Notes: a model not told the origin generated them from the sequence alone. Positions 38,161-50,330 are shown, numbered from the stretch's first letter. The stretch is DNA of 64,000 bases from Cenococcum geophilum 1.58 (GCA_001692895.1 KV748223.1:124001-188000), one strand, 5' to 3'. Program-made: numbers and translations.

Positions 38161-39830
38161 AGTGGTAGAGATATTAGGTAATTCTAGGTAATTTCTTTAG
38201 GGATTCTAGTCTATGCGTGTCTTATAGGTCCTTTCCTTAGGGTTCTGTTCTTTTCCTTTAGGTCCTATCCTTATAGTTCTAGTAATGTCCTTAGGGTCCT
38301 ATTCTATATCCTTATCCTATTTATAGTCTTATAGATATTTTTAAGTTCCTTTTTAGGAAGAAAGAGTGGTAATAAGCTTTAGATAATATTAGCGACTTAG
38401 TTGGTTAAGGCACGAGTATAGTAAGAGGGACGCGCAAGCCTATATAATTAAATACTCTATAAACGAGGATCTAAAGCTAGAGAAAGGAAAGAAGAAGAAG
38501 AGCAGCGCCGGTTAAAGTAAGGTTCTTTTATACGGTTCTCTAATTACGTAACTATAAAGTTTTATTAAGTTCTACTAGCTAAATTCTACTGTTTTCTGCT
38601 AGTGCTGTAATAAGTATAAAGCTATCTAGTAGAGAAAGATATACCCTAAATACTAAAACGTATATAAGGCGCGAAGACTTCTTAAAAGGGTAATACGCTT
38701 AAGTATATAAGCTAGGAAATTCTCTACCTATAAGTAGTAGAGAAAGAAAAGAAAATATAGGAGCTATTATAATACTAAGCGGAGACCTAGCGCCCCACTA
38801 GTAGAGTACTACTATAGCGATAAAGGGTAGGAGGCTACTAGTATAAATAGAGAACCACTATATATACTACAAGATAGATAAACCTTAAGTAAAAACGGCG
38901 TTAAAAAAAGGAGTAAAGGTATAAAGAGTAGCTATATAGAATACCCTATACTCCTTCTATATAAAGAATTAACGAAGGCAAAATCTATACCCGCCTTCCT
39001 ACTATAGATAGAGATCTTAGAACTAAATATATAATTTATAAGTATTTATATTTTAGATACTATATAATATATATAGATAGCCTATATAGTTAGTTTGCTA
39101 TATACTACCTTACCATAACTACCACTTAATAAGAGACTAGTTATTAAAGATGGAGTTATATTAGGAAATTAGAAATTGGTTTATTATTTAGCAAGATACT
39201 TTACTTAATAACTTACCACTTTAGCGTTCCCTACTAACCGATTTTATCTCTTTATTACCCTAGCTCCCTTTTTTCTTACCTTTAGTTTACTTTAGTTACT
39301 ATACTACTACTATACTATCCCTAATTATAATATTTTCCTTTTTTAGTAATGCATTTTCTTATATTTATAAAACTAATTACTTATATTAAGCTAACAATTA
39401 CCCTCCCTATTTTAGATTTGCTAATAACTATAATTATTACCGCTTATAATTAATATATTAAAATCTACTTATCTTATTAAACCCTAGTAAATTATAGGCA
39501 TTTAATATACCATGCCTAGGCGTGATATCCTCCTATATAGATTAAATGACTACTATAATGCTAGGTGCAATTATATATACTACACTAGCCCTTCTTTATG
39601 CCAGAATAGACTAAAATATAAAGGGCGAATTTTTAGTAAACTGTATAGTAATCCCTATATAATAATAAGTAAAGAGGAATAGTATAAAATATAAGCCAAA
39701 AATGAGTAGATAGGTAGTAGGGATATTGTCTATGCCTTAGCCAATTTAAGTAGCTATAGAGATTCTCCCTGTATAACCGCTGAGGCGAAGGTTACAAAAG
39801 ATACTGTTAAGGTATATATAATGTATTATT
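38161..39830. other. Unassigned degenerate sequence left of the gene island
   Basis: AT-rich with RIP-type stops. It contains imperfect GGTCCTAT/AGGGTCCT repeats at 38,200-38,310 and TTCTACT-type words at 38,560-38,600, like those of the D and E LTRs. It probably includes a decayed LTR of element H. No gene is supported. Confidence 0.4.
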
Positions 39831-40249
39831 GATAGAGCTTGTAAACTGTAGATAATTTAGCGCTGCTTAGTGACATAAAATGCCTTATAAAGTGGGAGTC
39901 CTAAATTCTGTAATGTGGCAACGTAGTACTACCGACAGTAGTGATGTGATACTATCGATAGCGGTGTTAGAGTGTTAAGGAGCTAATAGAACAGTACACC
40001 AGGCGGGCTAATTACGGGCTATTCCCTAATTATAACTTGGCAGTATTTGCGGTAATGTAAGAATAAGAGCCTGTGGAAATTATTATAGTTTTACTAGTGC
40101 TAAAATCTACAATACTAATCACGTAATAAGTCTTCTATTATATGTTTCCTTGCCCTCCCGGAGGGGATGGCACGCCAGACCTCCAGAGACCACATTTCGT
40201 AGCCGTTTACTTAATACCTAACAAGCCCACTCTACTGTGGTTGAAAGAC
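39831..40249. other. Downstream flank of the intact gene
   Basis: A transition from RIP-damaged to normal composition, with an abrupt change at about 40,140. No ORF is supported: the plus-strand ORF 40,142-40,504 overlaps the real gene antisense. Presumably it carries the 3' UTR of the gene; no decisive polyadenylation signal was identified. Confidence 0.4.
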
Positions 40250-41713
40250 TCAACTCTGAGGAGGGATTTTGAGTGTCCCAAGACTGTGAAGCCAGATCTT
40301 CCCACGACACTGTTCCTCGAACGCATGCCGAGCCTTGGTAGTGTGAAACACCCATTGGATCGCCGTCCTACGCTCACCCGCGATCTGAACAGTGAGAATA
40401 TCCTCGTCCGTGATTTGGCTCCAGTGAGTAAGCTGCTCGAACTTGCGGTTGGTGCCCGAAGCGATGTGACCAATGAGGATATCATATTGTTCGATATGGA
40501 CTAATTCTCGAGGCAAATCTTCACAACGCCGGCTATGGTAGACAAGCTTCCTCCATTCATCCTTCGGTGTCTGCCTTTCGCCGCACCAGAGATAGTAGGT
40601 CGTGAGATTCCTCATTAGGCTTTCGGGAATAGCAACTTGGATCATCACGATTTCGGAAATGTCGACCTTATGCTTCGTCCACTGAGCATATCGGTCGGCA
40701 GTTTCCCTCTGTGGTGTCCAGTAGGCCAATCTCCTTTGGCTATTGAAATCTCCCGGTATCGTAGAGATGGCGGCAAGTTTGATCTCTTGTGTTACTTGGT
40801 TGTAGAATGCTTCAGATCGCGCCCGGTCTCCAGCTCTCCAAAGCATTGTATAACCTAACAGGTCGGAAGGAGTGGCATATGTGGTTGCGACTGAGGGAGT
40901 AGGCTGGTTATCGGCTATTTCGCAAGACGGGAAAGAAAATGTGGCTGCCTGAGAGTTCGGCGACGGCGGTTTGACCGCCAGCTTACAACTCGTCGGGCTA
41001 AGGAGGGGTGGTAGTTCTGAGGTGGGTCCTGCTGCTTTTTGGCCTTGCGAGGCCTTCTTAGGCTGCTTAGATCGAGCGTCTGCTACTTTTTGATCCTTTG
41101 CAGCCTTCTGGAGTTGCTGAAGTCGAGTTCTTTCCATTATTAGCCGGCGATCCATATCTTTTAGCGCACCATAACAAATCTCCATTGCGTCTAGAACCCA
41201 GTATTTGCAGGTGGCGGTGAATCGAATGTCGTCAAATTTAGGAAGAAGGATAGTTCTCCGCAGCTTTTGATTAATGCCCATGGCTCTCATACAGGCATCC
41301 CAGTCGTCCGTTGACGTTGTTGCATCAGGGACATCAACCTCCTCGATGTGCCATCTCACATAATCAAAGAAATCCCCGTCGAAAGCTTCATCTACGGCGG
41401 TGACATAACGATCCCACAGAATCGCTGCTTGCTCGCTGGTGAACCCCATGTACATGTATGTTTCAATGCTGTGGAGCACAGCTGGAATTTCTACCTCGCT
41501 AGCCTCTTCGCCGACGAATGATGCATCAAAATGCTTATGGGAAATGGGTTGACCGGGAGAGAGAGATAATGCCGTAGACCGTGAGGGCGGACGTGAGATG
41601 GCAGCTGTAGAGATTCTCCGATAATTATTGCGAATAGGTGACATTAAGCCTTGTGATTTAAAAAAGTTTGCAACATTATCTGACACCGTTCTCGGCATAG
41701 ATGTTGTCGCCAT
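40250..41713 (-). CDS. Hypothetical protein with ADP-ribosyltransferase-like (DUF3990-type) C-terminal domain
   Basis: The only intact gene seen: a single exon of 487 codons, ATG at 41,713-41,711 and stop TGA at 40,252-40,250. Residues 1-60 are Ser/Arg-rich and probably disordered; 60-190 are helical; 190-275 form a Gln/Lys/Ala- then Pro/Ser-rich linker. The C-terminal 285-420 has LWRAGD (Arg293), GDF (321-323), YWTPQRETADRYAQW (331-345), a Glu-Trp followed by V-x3-RR (386-396), and EQYDILIGHIA (408-418). This order resembles the ADP-ribosyltransferase-fold DUF3990 family, whose members carry a GDF/YxT-A-W segment, an EW-x-FV-x2-R segment and a YDIxIGxxA segment. That is inference by eye; no substrate or activity can be claimed. 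There is no signal peptide or membrane segment. Codon use and GC are unlike the surroundings and there is no RIP damage. It could instead be an unrelated fungal orphan. No function is known to me. Confidence 0.85.
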   Translation of the reverse strand: MATTSMPRTVSDNVANFFKSQGLMSPIRNNYRRISTAAISRPPSRSTALSLSPGQPISHKHFDASFVGEEASEVEIPAVLHSIETYMYMGFTSEQAAILWDRYVTAVDEAFDGDFFDYVRWHIEEVDVPDATTSTDDWDACMRAMGINQKLRRTILLPKFDDIRFTATCKYWVLDAMEICYGALKDMDRRLIMERTRLQQLQKAAKDQKVADARSKQPKKASQGQKAAGPTSELPPLLSPTSCKLAVKPPSPNSQAATFSFPSCEIADNQPTPSVATTYATPSDLLGYTMLWRAGDRARSEAFYNQVTQEIKLAAISTIPGDFNSQRRLAYWTPQRETADRYAQWTKHKVDISEIVMIQVAIPESLMRNLTTYYLWCGERQTPKDEWRKLVYHSRRCEDLPRELVHIEQYDILIGHIASGTNRKFEQLTHWSQITDEDILTVQIAGERRTAIQWVFHTTKARHAFEEQCRGKIWLHSLGTLKIPPQS

Positions 41714-42230
41714 ATTAAGATGTTCTTCGAAAAGTGAGGAGTTTGCGGGAAGTGTTGAGTCAGTTAACCGGCCGACTTACACGTGCAACTGCGCCAAGGC
41801 TGCTTCTCATTGGCTAACGTTCCCTGCCTATGTTTCGGAAATAGTTACTTATACATAACTTAGAGCGATTGGGCAATGCCGAATGTGCATTCTTTGTAGA
41901 CGGACGACGCAAGGACAAAAGGGCAATTCTGTAAGGTACGCATTGAAGCACCCCTTATAGATGCGCCAAGGGCGGCTTCTCGTTGGGCTGGCGACTAGGT
42001 TCGGAGTTTTTCGACATAATCACTTATTATTATTGATCGGTCGGGGTAGGACTTTCCAGAGCCAGTCTTAGGCGTTCGTGGCAGAGTGTACAGCAGCTTC
42101 CTTTTGCCTTCATAATAATTGATCCTTTGCTGTAAGAATTCGCCTTCCGAACCTCGTCCTATGTCTAGTTATGTGTCTAGATTTGTTTATTAGTCTCTTT
42201 AAAGCTCGAGCTCGCTCGTCAAACTGTTTT
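41714..42230 (-). promoter_or_regulatory. Upstream region of the intact gene, with CCAAT box
   Basis: Undamaged intergenic DNA upstream of the minus-strand gene. A CCAAT motif on the gene's strand lies at 41,813-41,809, about 96-100 bp before the ATG, inside a roughly 30-bp sequence (41,790-41,819) that recurs in modified form at 41,962-41,993. A TATA-like TTATACATAA stretch lies near 41,849-41,858 but is further upstream than usual. The promoter role is inferred from position. Confidence 0.4.
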
Positions 42231-42960
42231 TATATATATTTTTTTTAATATCCATTGTATTATACTACGTACAATACTGCGCATGCAGCCTCTAGGCTAT
42301 GGCGCTATAGTTCTATATATATGAATCCTTTCTAGGCAGCTTAATATATACTAGTAGCTATGTCCTAGTAGTTTATAAATTCCTAAACTAGGGGTTTATA
42401 GCTTCCTAGTAATACTAGGTTACTTGCAACTATTAGGTAGTAAAAAACGGTAGGAAAATGGTAGAAAAAATCGAAATAAAATCATGAGTAATCCTAACGC
42501 CTATCCCTGTCCTATTTGTAGTTTATTTCTATCCTTTTGCCTTCTATAGTCTATTTACTAAGAATTTATTATGTGTTACCTCCTTCTAGAGATCCTGCTG
42601 CTGTTAGCCACTTTCTAGTAGCTATTTTTGTCCTATTCAGAAATAGAAATAGCGCCTCTCTTCCTTTCTTTGTATAAAAATACTTCTTTAGGGAAAGAGA
42701 AGAGCCTATTTGTCTTTGCATTTCCTTTCTATCTTCCCAATATAGTCTGTATTCTAGTAAGAGGTGTGTAGGGGTCTATACAGCGCTACAATCCCTAAAG
42801 CATCTACCTTGTCAAATATCGTTAACGGCAATGGGAAGCGTAATGGGAGCAACCCTTACAGAGGACCTAAGCGAGGTGAAAACACTTCCAAAAGCGGCGG
42901 TCTTAAACCCTCTAAATTCGGACGCATTTTCACCAACTCCTATATTTAGACAGTTATAAT
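42231..42960. other. Weakly damaged unassigned sequence
   Basis: Intermediate composition. A plus-strand frame from 42,484 (MSNPNAYPCPICSLF...) and the 61-codon ORF at 42,764-42,949 are both short and without recognisable domains, and I do not call them genes. It could be a decayed cellular gene or an old repeat bordering the gene island. Confidence 0.35.
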
Positions 42961-43440
42961 CTATCCCTTAATTAGTAGGGTCTTAAACCTAATTAACCAA
43001 CCAGGACTTAAATTCGCTAAATTTAAAAGGTGTAGTAAGTTTCTTCTTATAGCGTGTTAATAAACTCTTAATAGTACTATATAGGAGGGTAGAAGCAATT
43101 AGTGTCTAATTATACTTATTAGAGTAACGTTTTAGATCCAGCTAAAATATATTTTTATATTAACGGATAAGACGATTATAATTCTAGAGACTATTACCCT
43201 TATACTTATTAGAGTCCTTTATATAGAATTTAGGTTTTTTTTAATACTATAGTGTAGTATAGCGTTGCCCCTTTAAGTCCACTTTATATTTAAGGTATTT
43301 ATACTTCTCCTATTTATCCTTATAATTATTTTTAGTAGTTTTAATATACTTATCTTAATTATATCTCTAACTTTTTTTTTATAAGGTCTTATATAGTAAC
43401 TGCTTTAATAACTCCCTGGTAGTAATTATTTCTAAAAGTC
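42961..43440 (-). other. Unassigned degenerate coding-like stretch
   Basis: On the minus strand it reads as Lys/Tyr-rich decayed coding joined directly to the end of Gypsy element C. It does not match D at the same distance from RT, so it is either a different element or a diverged part of C. Stops occur throughout. Confidence 0.35.
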
Positions 43441-46010
43441 TTATAAGGCTAGACGGACTAGCCGTGGCTTCTTAATCTACTCCTTTATAAGTAGAGGAGT
43501 ATATAATAGGACGAGTTTGTTTTAATAATGTGTTTAAGGTTAGAATTAAAGTAGGTAAAAATTGGAGTTGTTATAAAATAATACTTTAGGTCGTTAAAAG
43601 CTTATTTAAATTTTATATTCTTCCTTATTAAGTTTACTAATAGCTAAATAATTTTTAAGAAGTAATATACGAAAAGCTATATACTTCTTATCTCCTTTAT
43701 AAATATGAATTTAATTAAAGGCAGCAACTATATTAAGCTTTATAAAATACCGTGCCTTTACTAAGCGGTTAAGCGTCCTTTAAAGTAGGGGAATTAGATA
43801 TTAGTTTTAAATCATAATTATATTTAGGGCTTAATAATTAATATATAATCTTAAGCCTCCTTTTAGCTTTTTAATAAATAGCATAGATAAGGTAAATAGA
43901 GATTAGCTAGGCGAATAAATCCCTTTTCTAGATACTTATTAAGGTATTATTATATTATAAGTAGTTCTTCTTATAATATACCATATAGTGGACCGAACCT
44001 TAGTATTATATTAAGCTTAAGTTTTATATTAAAAAATCGTACTTATCTTAGTATGGAGGTAATTAGTCTATAAATCATTTTTTTAACTTATTAATTAGAT
44101 TATAATATTCATTAAGTATAAGAGGCTAAGGGTTAACGTATTATTTTAGTTCTAATGCCTTCTTAATATCTTCTTACTAATAAAATAAAGGGTGTAGCTT
44201 ATATTATACAAATTTTAAAAGGGTTTAATAAAAATATCTTTACATTCCTTATTATAATTAGTAGTCGTGGCTTTATTATATTGGTTTAAGGTTTATAGTA
44301 AGGACAACTCATATTATATTAAATTTAAATAGTTGTATATATATTTATAGGGCAAGTAGTATTTTAAGTAATAACTTCGGTAGTAGGTTATACGGAACTT
44401 AATATTTCTTTAACCTAGCTAATTAAAGGATTGTATTATTTTAGCTATTTATATTTAAATATTACTTTATATTACTTTAAAGATATTATAAATAGGGAAA
44501 TATATCTAAGGTATTTACCTATCTATATTTTTATAAGAGTATATTACGTTAGTTCGCTATATATTAAGGGTTTGCTATTAAAGCCTTATAGGCCTTAAGG
44601 CTTATTAAGTTTCTTTAAATTTAGGCGTTAAGTTTTCGCGTAGTTTATATTAATAAAGCCTATACTAGTAGCTTTGCTATTTTATTAGGATTTATACTTC
44701 TTTCTATTTTCTAAGTATTTAAATTTTGCTAAGTATATTAAGGAAGTTATATTATATATTAACGCTAAAAGAGCTTAGGCACTTATGTTTTTCTACTTCT
44801 TATTTTAAGGCGCGCCTTAACTTTAGATTAATTTGTTTTTTAAGTTAATTAAAGATAAGATACTTTATAGTAACTAAGTATAATTTATAAAATGGGTATA
44901 ATTTAAGAACTAGGAGAAACTACGGCGGACCTTTATAAAAGGGTAAGTTTGGTAATTCCTCTAAATATATCCTTTTTTACTATATCTAAAGCATTCTCTA
45001 TTTATGGCTTAAGTTTTTTATTTATTAGTTTTAGAGGTATATAGAATTAAGTAGTATTAAGGTCTATAGGGCTATACGTAAGGCTTTTTAGTTTTAGAAA
45101 AGGATTACGTTTTAGGGTATATACTAGTTTTATAAAGTTTTAAATATAAGATATAGTTAGCTTTAGAGAACGAGTCTATTTATTATATTAATGATCTTTA
45201 TTAATTAATTAATATATTATAGAAAATTTGGGTAGGTCTTTTAGTAGTTCCCTACTTACTAACTAAGCTCGAATTTTATCTAAAATAGCTTAATATAGAG
45301 CAGTAACTTTAGCGGCTTTATCCTAATTTAGTTTACTAACTAGGTTTAAAAATTCCAAAAAGAAACTATTAAAGTCTTGGTTCCGTTATTATAGGTTTTT
45401 AAGTTTAGTAATAGCTATATATTCGTTTTAGCAGAGAGATAAATATTTTAAAATTAATAAAGGTACTATTATAGAAGAATATCTCTATAGTTTATATAGC
45501 GTTCTTACTTAAATAAGATGTTTTATAGCTAACCTTACTAGCTTTAGTAGGGTATTAGTTATAGTTTATTAAAAGTTTAAGACAGAGCTTAGTTATAAAG
45601 GGATATAGGTTATTTTAATTTCTATTAAATATTGGAGGATTAGGGAGCCTTTTAGATTTTATAATAGGTACTACGTTTATTTTAGGTACGGCTTAAGCTA
45701 CCGTTACTAGTTTAAGGTTTATTTAACGGGCTACGCTTAGATATAGTTATTTTAATCCCGTTTATAGTTGGTATTAGGGTCTCTAATACGAGTGCTTTTA
45801 TGTTATAAAGTTCTTCGTAAATTGCTTCTTTTAATTACTAGTACTAAGCTTCTAATATAATCTGTTACTAGGCTAAGGCATCTATAAAAGACTATTATAT
45901 TATAGTTAACTGCTCCCTAACTAGGGCTATAATACTTATAATTAATATAGGGGATTTAAATTCGTTTGCTATTTTAATAGTAGTTATATTAATATAACGT
46001 AATATAAGGG
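43440..46010 (-). pseudogene. Gypsy element C, gag-protease-RT relic with deletion
   Basis: Collinear with D gag (18,943-19,149 and 24,723-25,560) and D pol. A Gag zinc knuckle and protease are at about 45,000-44,700. RT N-terminal segments are at about 44,050-43,690, followed immediately by a segment that in D lies about 420 bp further on. It is dead by both deletion and RIP-type stops. Confidence 0.75.
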
Positions 46011-46172
46011 TAAAAAGAGGCTTTAAAGCAGATTTAATGGGATAAAATATATTCTATCTAAATCTAGGGGTATTGCTCTTATAGAGAACAAAACGTTATA
46101 TAAAGAAGAGAAAGGAATAATAAGAGAATTTTATAATTAAATAGTTTGGGGTCTTAGTGGTTAATATATGCG

Positions 46173-46187
46173 TATATACGCACGCGG
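46173..46187. repeat. Target-site duplication of LINE copy 3, left
   Basis: TATATACGCACGCGG, repeated exactly at 51,811-51,825. Both lie within the LTR of Gypsy element C. Confidence 0.9.
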
Positions 46188-48199
46188 CAGAGTCCAATTT
46201 CTTACTTAGTTATTAACTTTTAAAATTTTTATATAGTAGCTACAGGGTTTAATTCTTTTTCTTATTGGGAGCTCTTGCTGCACCCGGCCTAAAAAGACTA
46301 AAACCAACTAAAAGAACCCTGTAAAAACCCTGTAAAACACCCAGAGAATCCCCCTAAGATATATACATCGTAGAGAAGGCACACGTCGAACGACGGTAGT
46401 TTGCACTTACGCGCGACCGCCGGTACCACGCCTAGCAATGGTCCTCCACAATAAAGATAGGCGAATACCACACTATAAAGCGGAAATACCTTTATTAAAA
46501 AGGTATCTAATAAAATATAAAGCCTACTAGATACGTCTAGTACCTAAAATTATAGGGGAGTAACTATTAGCTATAACAATTTAACGCAGCTAGTAGAATA
46601 GCTCCGCTAGTTTAGCGAACCTTAGGCGCCCCTATAGTAAACCCTTAATTAAATCCTTTAACGGCTAAGTAAAATTAAAAATAAATAAAACCCCTTTATA
46701 CTGGCGAACCGCACCTAGGCTGCTATAGCTGCGCTTTTATAGTATAGGGAACTTAATCCCCTTAAGATAATAACCGGGTATATAATTATAATATAACTAA
46801 ATATAGAAAAAGTAGAGGGGCTTAGGGGATAATTAGAAATAGAAGTCCTTATAAAAATCTATAGAGAGGTTTATAACGCTATTATAGTCTAACACCTTAG
46901 GAGTAGAGATATTAGAGTTACCCTAAAGGACTAATAGGNAAAGGAACGAGCCGTAAGGGTAGGGGATAGGCTAGGAGAATGTATTGGCATAAAAGTACTC
47001 TATAAGGATTACCTAGTTAAAGTCCTAGCGGTTCCTATAAGCCTTAGGGTAAAAAAGGGATACTAGGTAGACAATATAATAATTATATAGAAGATAGTAA
47101 GATAAACGGAACGCCTTATACTAGGACTTAAGATCACCTAAATCTAATAGCTTTAATAGGAAAATGCAAACTAAGTAAATAATAAGAATAATAAGAGGAT
47201 ATAAGGGTCGCTAGAGCCTTGCTAGGGAGACACTAGACAAATATATAGCTCCCTTATTATTAGTATATATATACTAGGAATATAAAAACTTCTTATCTAA
47301 AAAGGAATAATTATAAACAGCCTTATATATAATATAAGGCTCTATAATTATAGACTACGCCTAAAATAATGCTATTGCTGCGCGTAATAGGGATATACTT
47401 AATCTATATACGCAGTATAGGTGTGCTGCGGCTACTATACAGGCCCCTATAATATAAGATACTACTTAAATTAAGACTAAATAAAATGCGTAAACTGCCA
47501 CTAAAGTATATATAAGGCGTGGGAGAGAGAAGACTATATTAAATATAGGAGATAAAAGGTAAGGGCTTAACAGCTACGGGAATAACTATATATAAGGTTA
47601 TATAAATGGAAATAATAGGCGATAAGCTAAGGGGGCGTAGGTGCCTTTCTAGCGTTTCCTACCTTTAATACTAAGGGGCTAGGCTAGCTATCCCAAGCCT
47701 TAACGGGCTAAAAGCGACGCTATATAATATTACTAGACCGTATAGGGATATAAGGGTTATAGGGGATATAAGGGAGAGGACGCCTTATAGGAAGACCCTT
47801 ATGGATAGCTATAGTAAGCTTAAAACCAGGATAATTAAGAATTAGACTTAACGCGGTAAATATAATATTTATAGCTAACTCTTAAAGGGTATATAGCTAA
47901 CTAGTAAAAATAGGGGAAGGACTAGAGATAATAATAGATTTAGATATAAAAGCGCTAGTAGGAATATAAGATATAGGAATAAAAAGCTCTATATAAAATA
48001 AGTAGTAACTAGGGTGTAAATATAAGAGATAGAAGTTCTAAATATTTTAGAGAAAGTAGAAATAGAAGAAGCGAGGAATAACGGAGAGGTAAAGGACCCT
48101 CGCTAGGGGTCCGCCACCTATCTATTATATAGTATAACTGCAGCAATACAAACCACCATCTTATAAGGCCCTTACTAGATAGTCTAGACCTAAAGAAAT

Positions 48200-49000
48200 A
48201 CTATATCCTTGCTATATAAGAGCCGTACTATAATACCTATATATAATTAATATACTGCCNNTAAGGATTNNAGCTCCTATATAAACNNAAAGNAGCTATA
48301 CGCGTNTGCTTTATAATTAGTAAGACTATTAGCCTATCCTTATAGTTATAGCAAGCAGTTAATCTAGATATTATAGTTATAACAATCTAGACATATAGAG
48401 GACCGGTATAAATTATTAATATATATAACCCTAGGGTCGAAGGGGTTCTATAAATAGAGAATATTATATTAGTAATAAGCTTACTTAAAACTAAAGGCAT
48501 AGAGTCTATCCTATTAGGAGATATAAACCTCTACTACCCGCGGTAGGGGGGTATCTACGTTGCTGCTAAATAATAGGTAGAGTGCTTACTAAAAGCTATA
48601 AATACCTAGGGCCTTAAGCTAGCTACCCCCCCTAAAGCAATTATATAGTAATAAGGATCCGCTAGAAGTATAATTAACCTTATATTTATAGATAAAGGCC
48701 TATATTAGAAACTTAAAAGGTATAACCCTAAAGAAGAATAGGCACCTACTTTAGACTATATCCCCATCCAGATATAGCTAGATTTAGATATTAAGGCGTA
48801 ACTAAATAGTAAAAGATACGTAATAAGGATACTTAAGGTAGATAGCTTCCTTAATATAGTTAAATAATAACTTTAAGACCTAGTAGAAATCCACCTAATA
48901 CCAAATAAGCGAGGCTTATTAGCTACCCCTAAGGAAATTAACCAAAGATTAGAAAGGATCTAGGTAGCGATTAAAAATAGGCTAGAAGAATACTGTCTAG
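48200..49000 (+). pseudogene. LINE copy 3 AP-endonuclease relic
   Basis: Contains LLGDINLYYP (about 48,513-48,542), the same altered GDFNxHH box as in copy 2. The segment is followed by decayed sequence equivalent to the I-D-L-x-F strand. Ns at 48,260-48,306 lie at its start. Confidence 0.7.
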
Positions 49001-49479
49001 TCTTAAAACTAGGCCCCTATACGCGATATATATAGTCCGCATAATACGCGGTTTTTATAGCTAACTAACAACGAGTAAAAAGGAAATACTTAAGTAGCTA
49101 TAACCCTAAAGATAAGAGATAATATAAAGATATAAGAAACTAGTTAAAGAATATCCTAAAAAAAGAAGTAAGGAATAACTAGAGATAATTTATAAATAAG
49201 TATACTTCTAACCCGAGCCTCCCCTATAATAAGGGCCTATAGGCTATAGTAAAATAGGTAAAGAAAAAGGTAGGGTAACTAGTAGAAGATCTATACCTAC
49301 TACCCCTATAAAGAGTAGGGGAATTATAGGCCATTAATAATAACGATAAGAAGGTAAAGATTCTTATAAAAAGGTTCTTCCCCTAACCGGCCCTAGTAGA
49401 CCTTAGTAATATTATAAGTAAAATACCGGTAACTCGCCTATGGGTTAACAGCGATATAATAATAGAGGAAATGGCCAGA

Positions 49480-50330
49480 ACTATTAGCCGCCTTTTAAAT
49501 AATATAGTATTAGGACTAGATAGGATTTTAAATAAGGCCTTAAAGACCTATAGACCACTTATAGCACCCTAGCTTACAGATGTAGCTAGAGTATACTTTG
49601 CTATAGGCTACTACCCACGACTTAGAAGATCTATAACGACGGTTATTCTATAAAAAGAAGGTAAAGCAGATTACTTAATCCTAGGAAGCTACCGCCCTAT
49701 TGCCTTAGAAAACACCCTTAGTAAGATCTTAGAAAGGGTAATAGCGGACTATATAGCAGATATAGCTAAGGAATACACCCTATTACTATAGAGCTAAATA
49801 GGGGCAAGAAAGAACCGCTTAACACTATTAGCACTTACACTACTTGCTGCCACCATTAAATCTATATAGGCGATGCGAAGGGACTTTATAGTATTAATAC
49901 TTAGCCTAAATATTAGTGGCGCCTATAATAACGTACCCTATAAACGTCTCCTATACATCCTTAGGGTAAAAGGCTTCTTAGAATGGATTATACAATTTAT
50001 TTAAGGGTTTATAGGTTAGAAAGAAATATTATTAGTCTTTAGCGGATACCAGAGCCCCCTATTATAGTTATAATAGGAATACCACAAGGATTACCCCTCT
50101 CGCCTATACTTTTCCTTTTCTTTATAAGCAACCTACTTAACTCCTTTAAGGAAGGGGCGACCTAGGGGATAGGATTTATTAATAATATAAACTTAATTAT
50201 ATACGGGCTAACAGCCGTAAAGAATTATAGAATACTAGAGAAAGCTTATAATACCTATATAAAATAGGCAAGACGATATAGAGTCTAATTCTTACTAGAG
50301 AAATACTAGCTAATCTATTTTATAAGAAAA
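49480..50330 (+). pseudogene. LINE copy 3 reverse transcriptase relic
   Basis: ILSLNISGAYNNVPYKRLLY (about 49,898-49,957), GSYRPIALENTLSKILER (about 49,687-49,740) and FINNINLII (about 50,178-50,205) mark the RT. All key Asp are changed to Asn, and a one-base deletion near 50,054 shifts the frame before the catalytic box. Confidence 0.8.

Noticed and set aside
40142-40504. 120-codon plus-strand ORF
   Set aside because: It overlaps the 3' part of the intact minus-strand gene. It is explained as an antisense shadow and shows no recognisable domain.
40207-41858. Other ORFs over the gene (40,207-40,485 minus; 40,637-40,858 plus; 41,628-41,858 plus)
   Set aside because: They lie in alternative frames or opposite strand to the 487-codon frame and have no features of their own.
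42764-42949. 61-codon Gly/Asn/Lys-rich ORF
   Set aside because: Short, no domain, and no start context or conservation can be judged. Kept as unassigned sequence.
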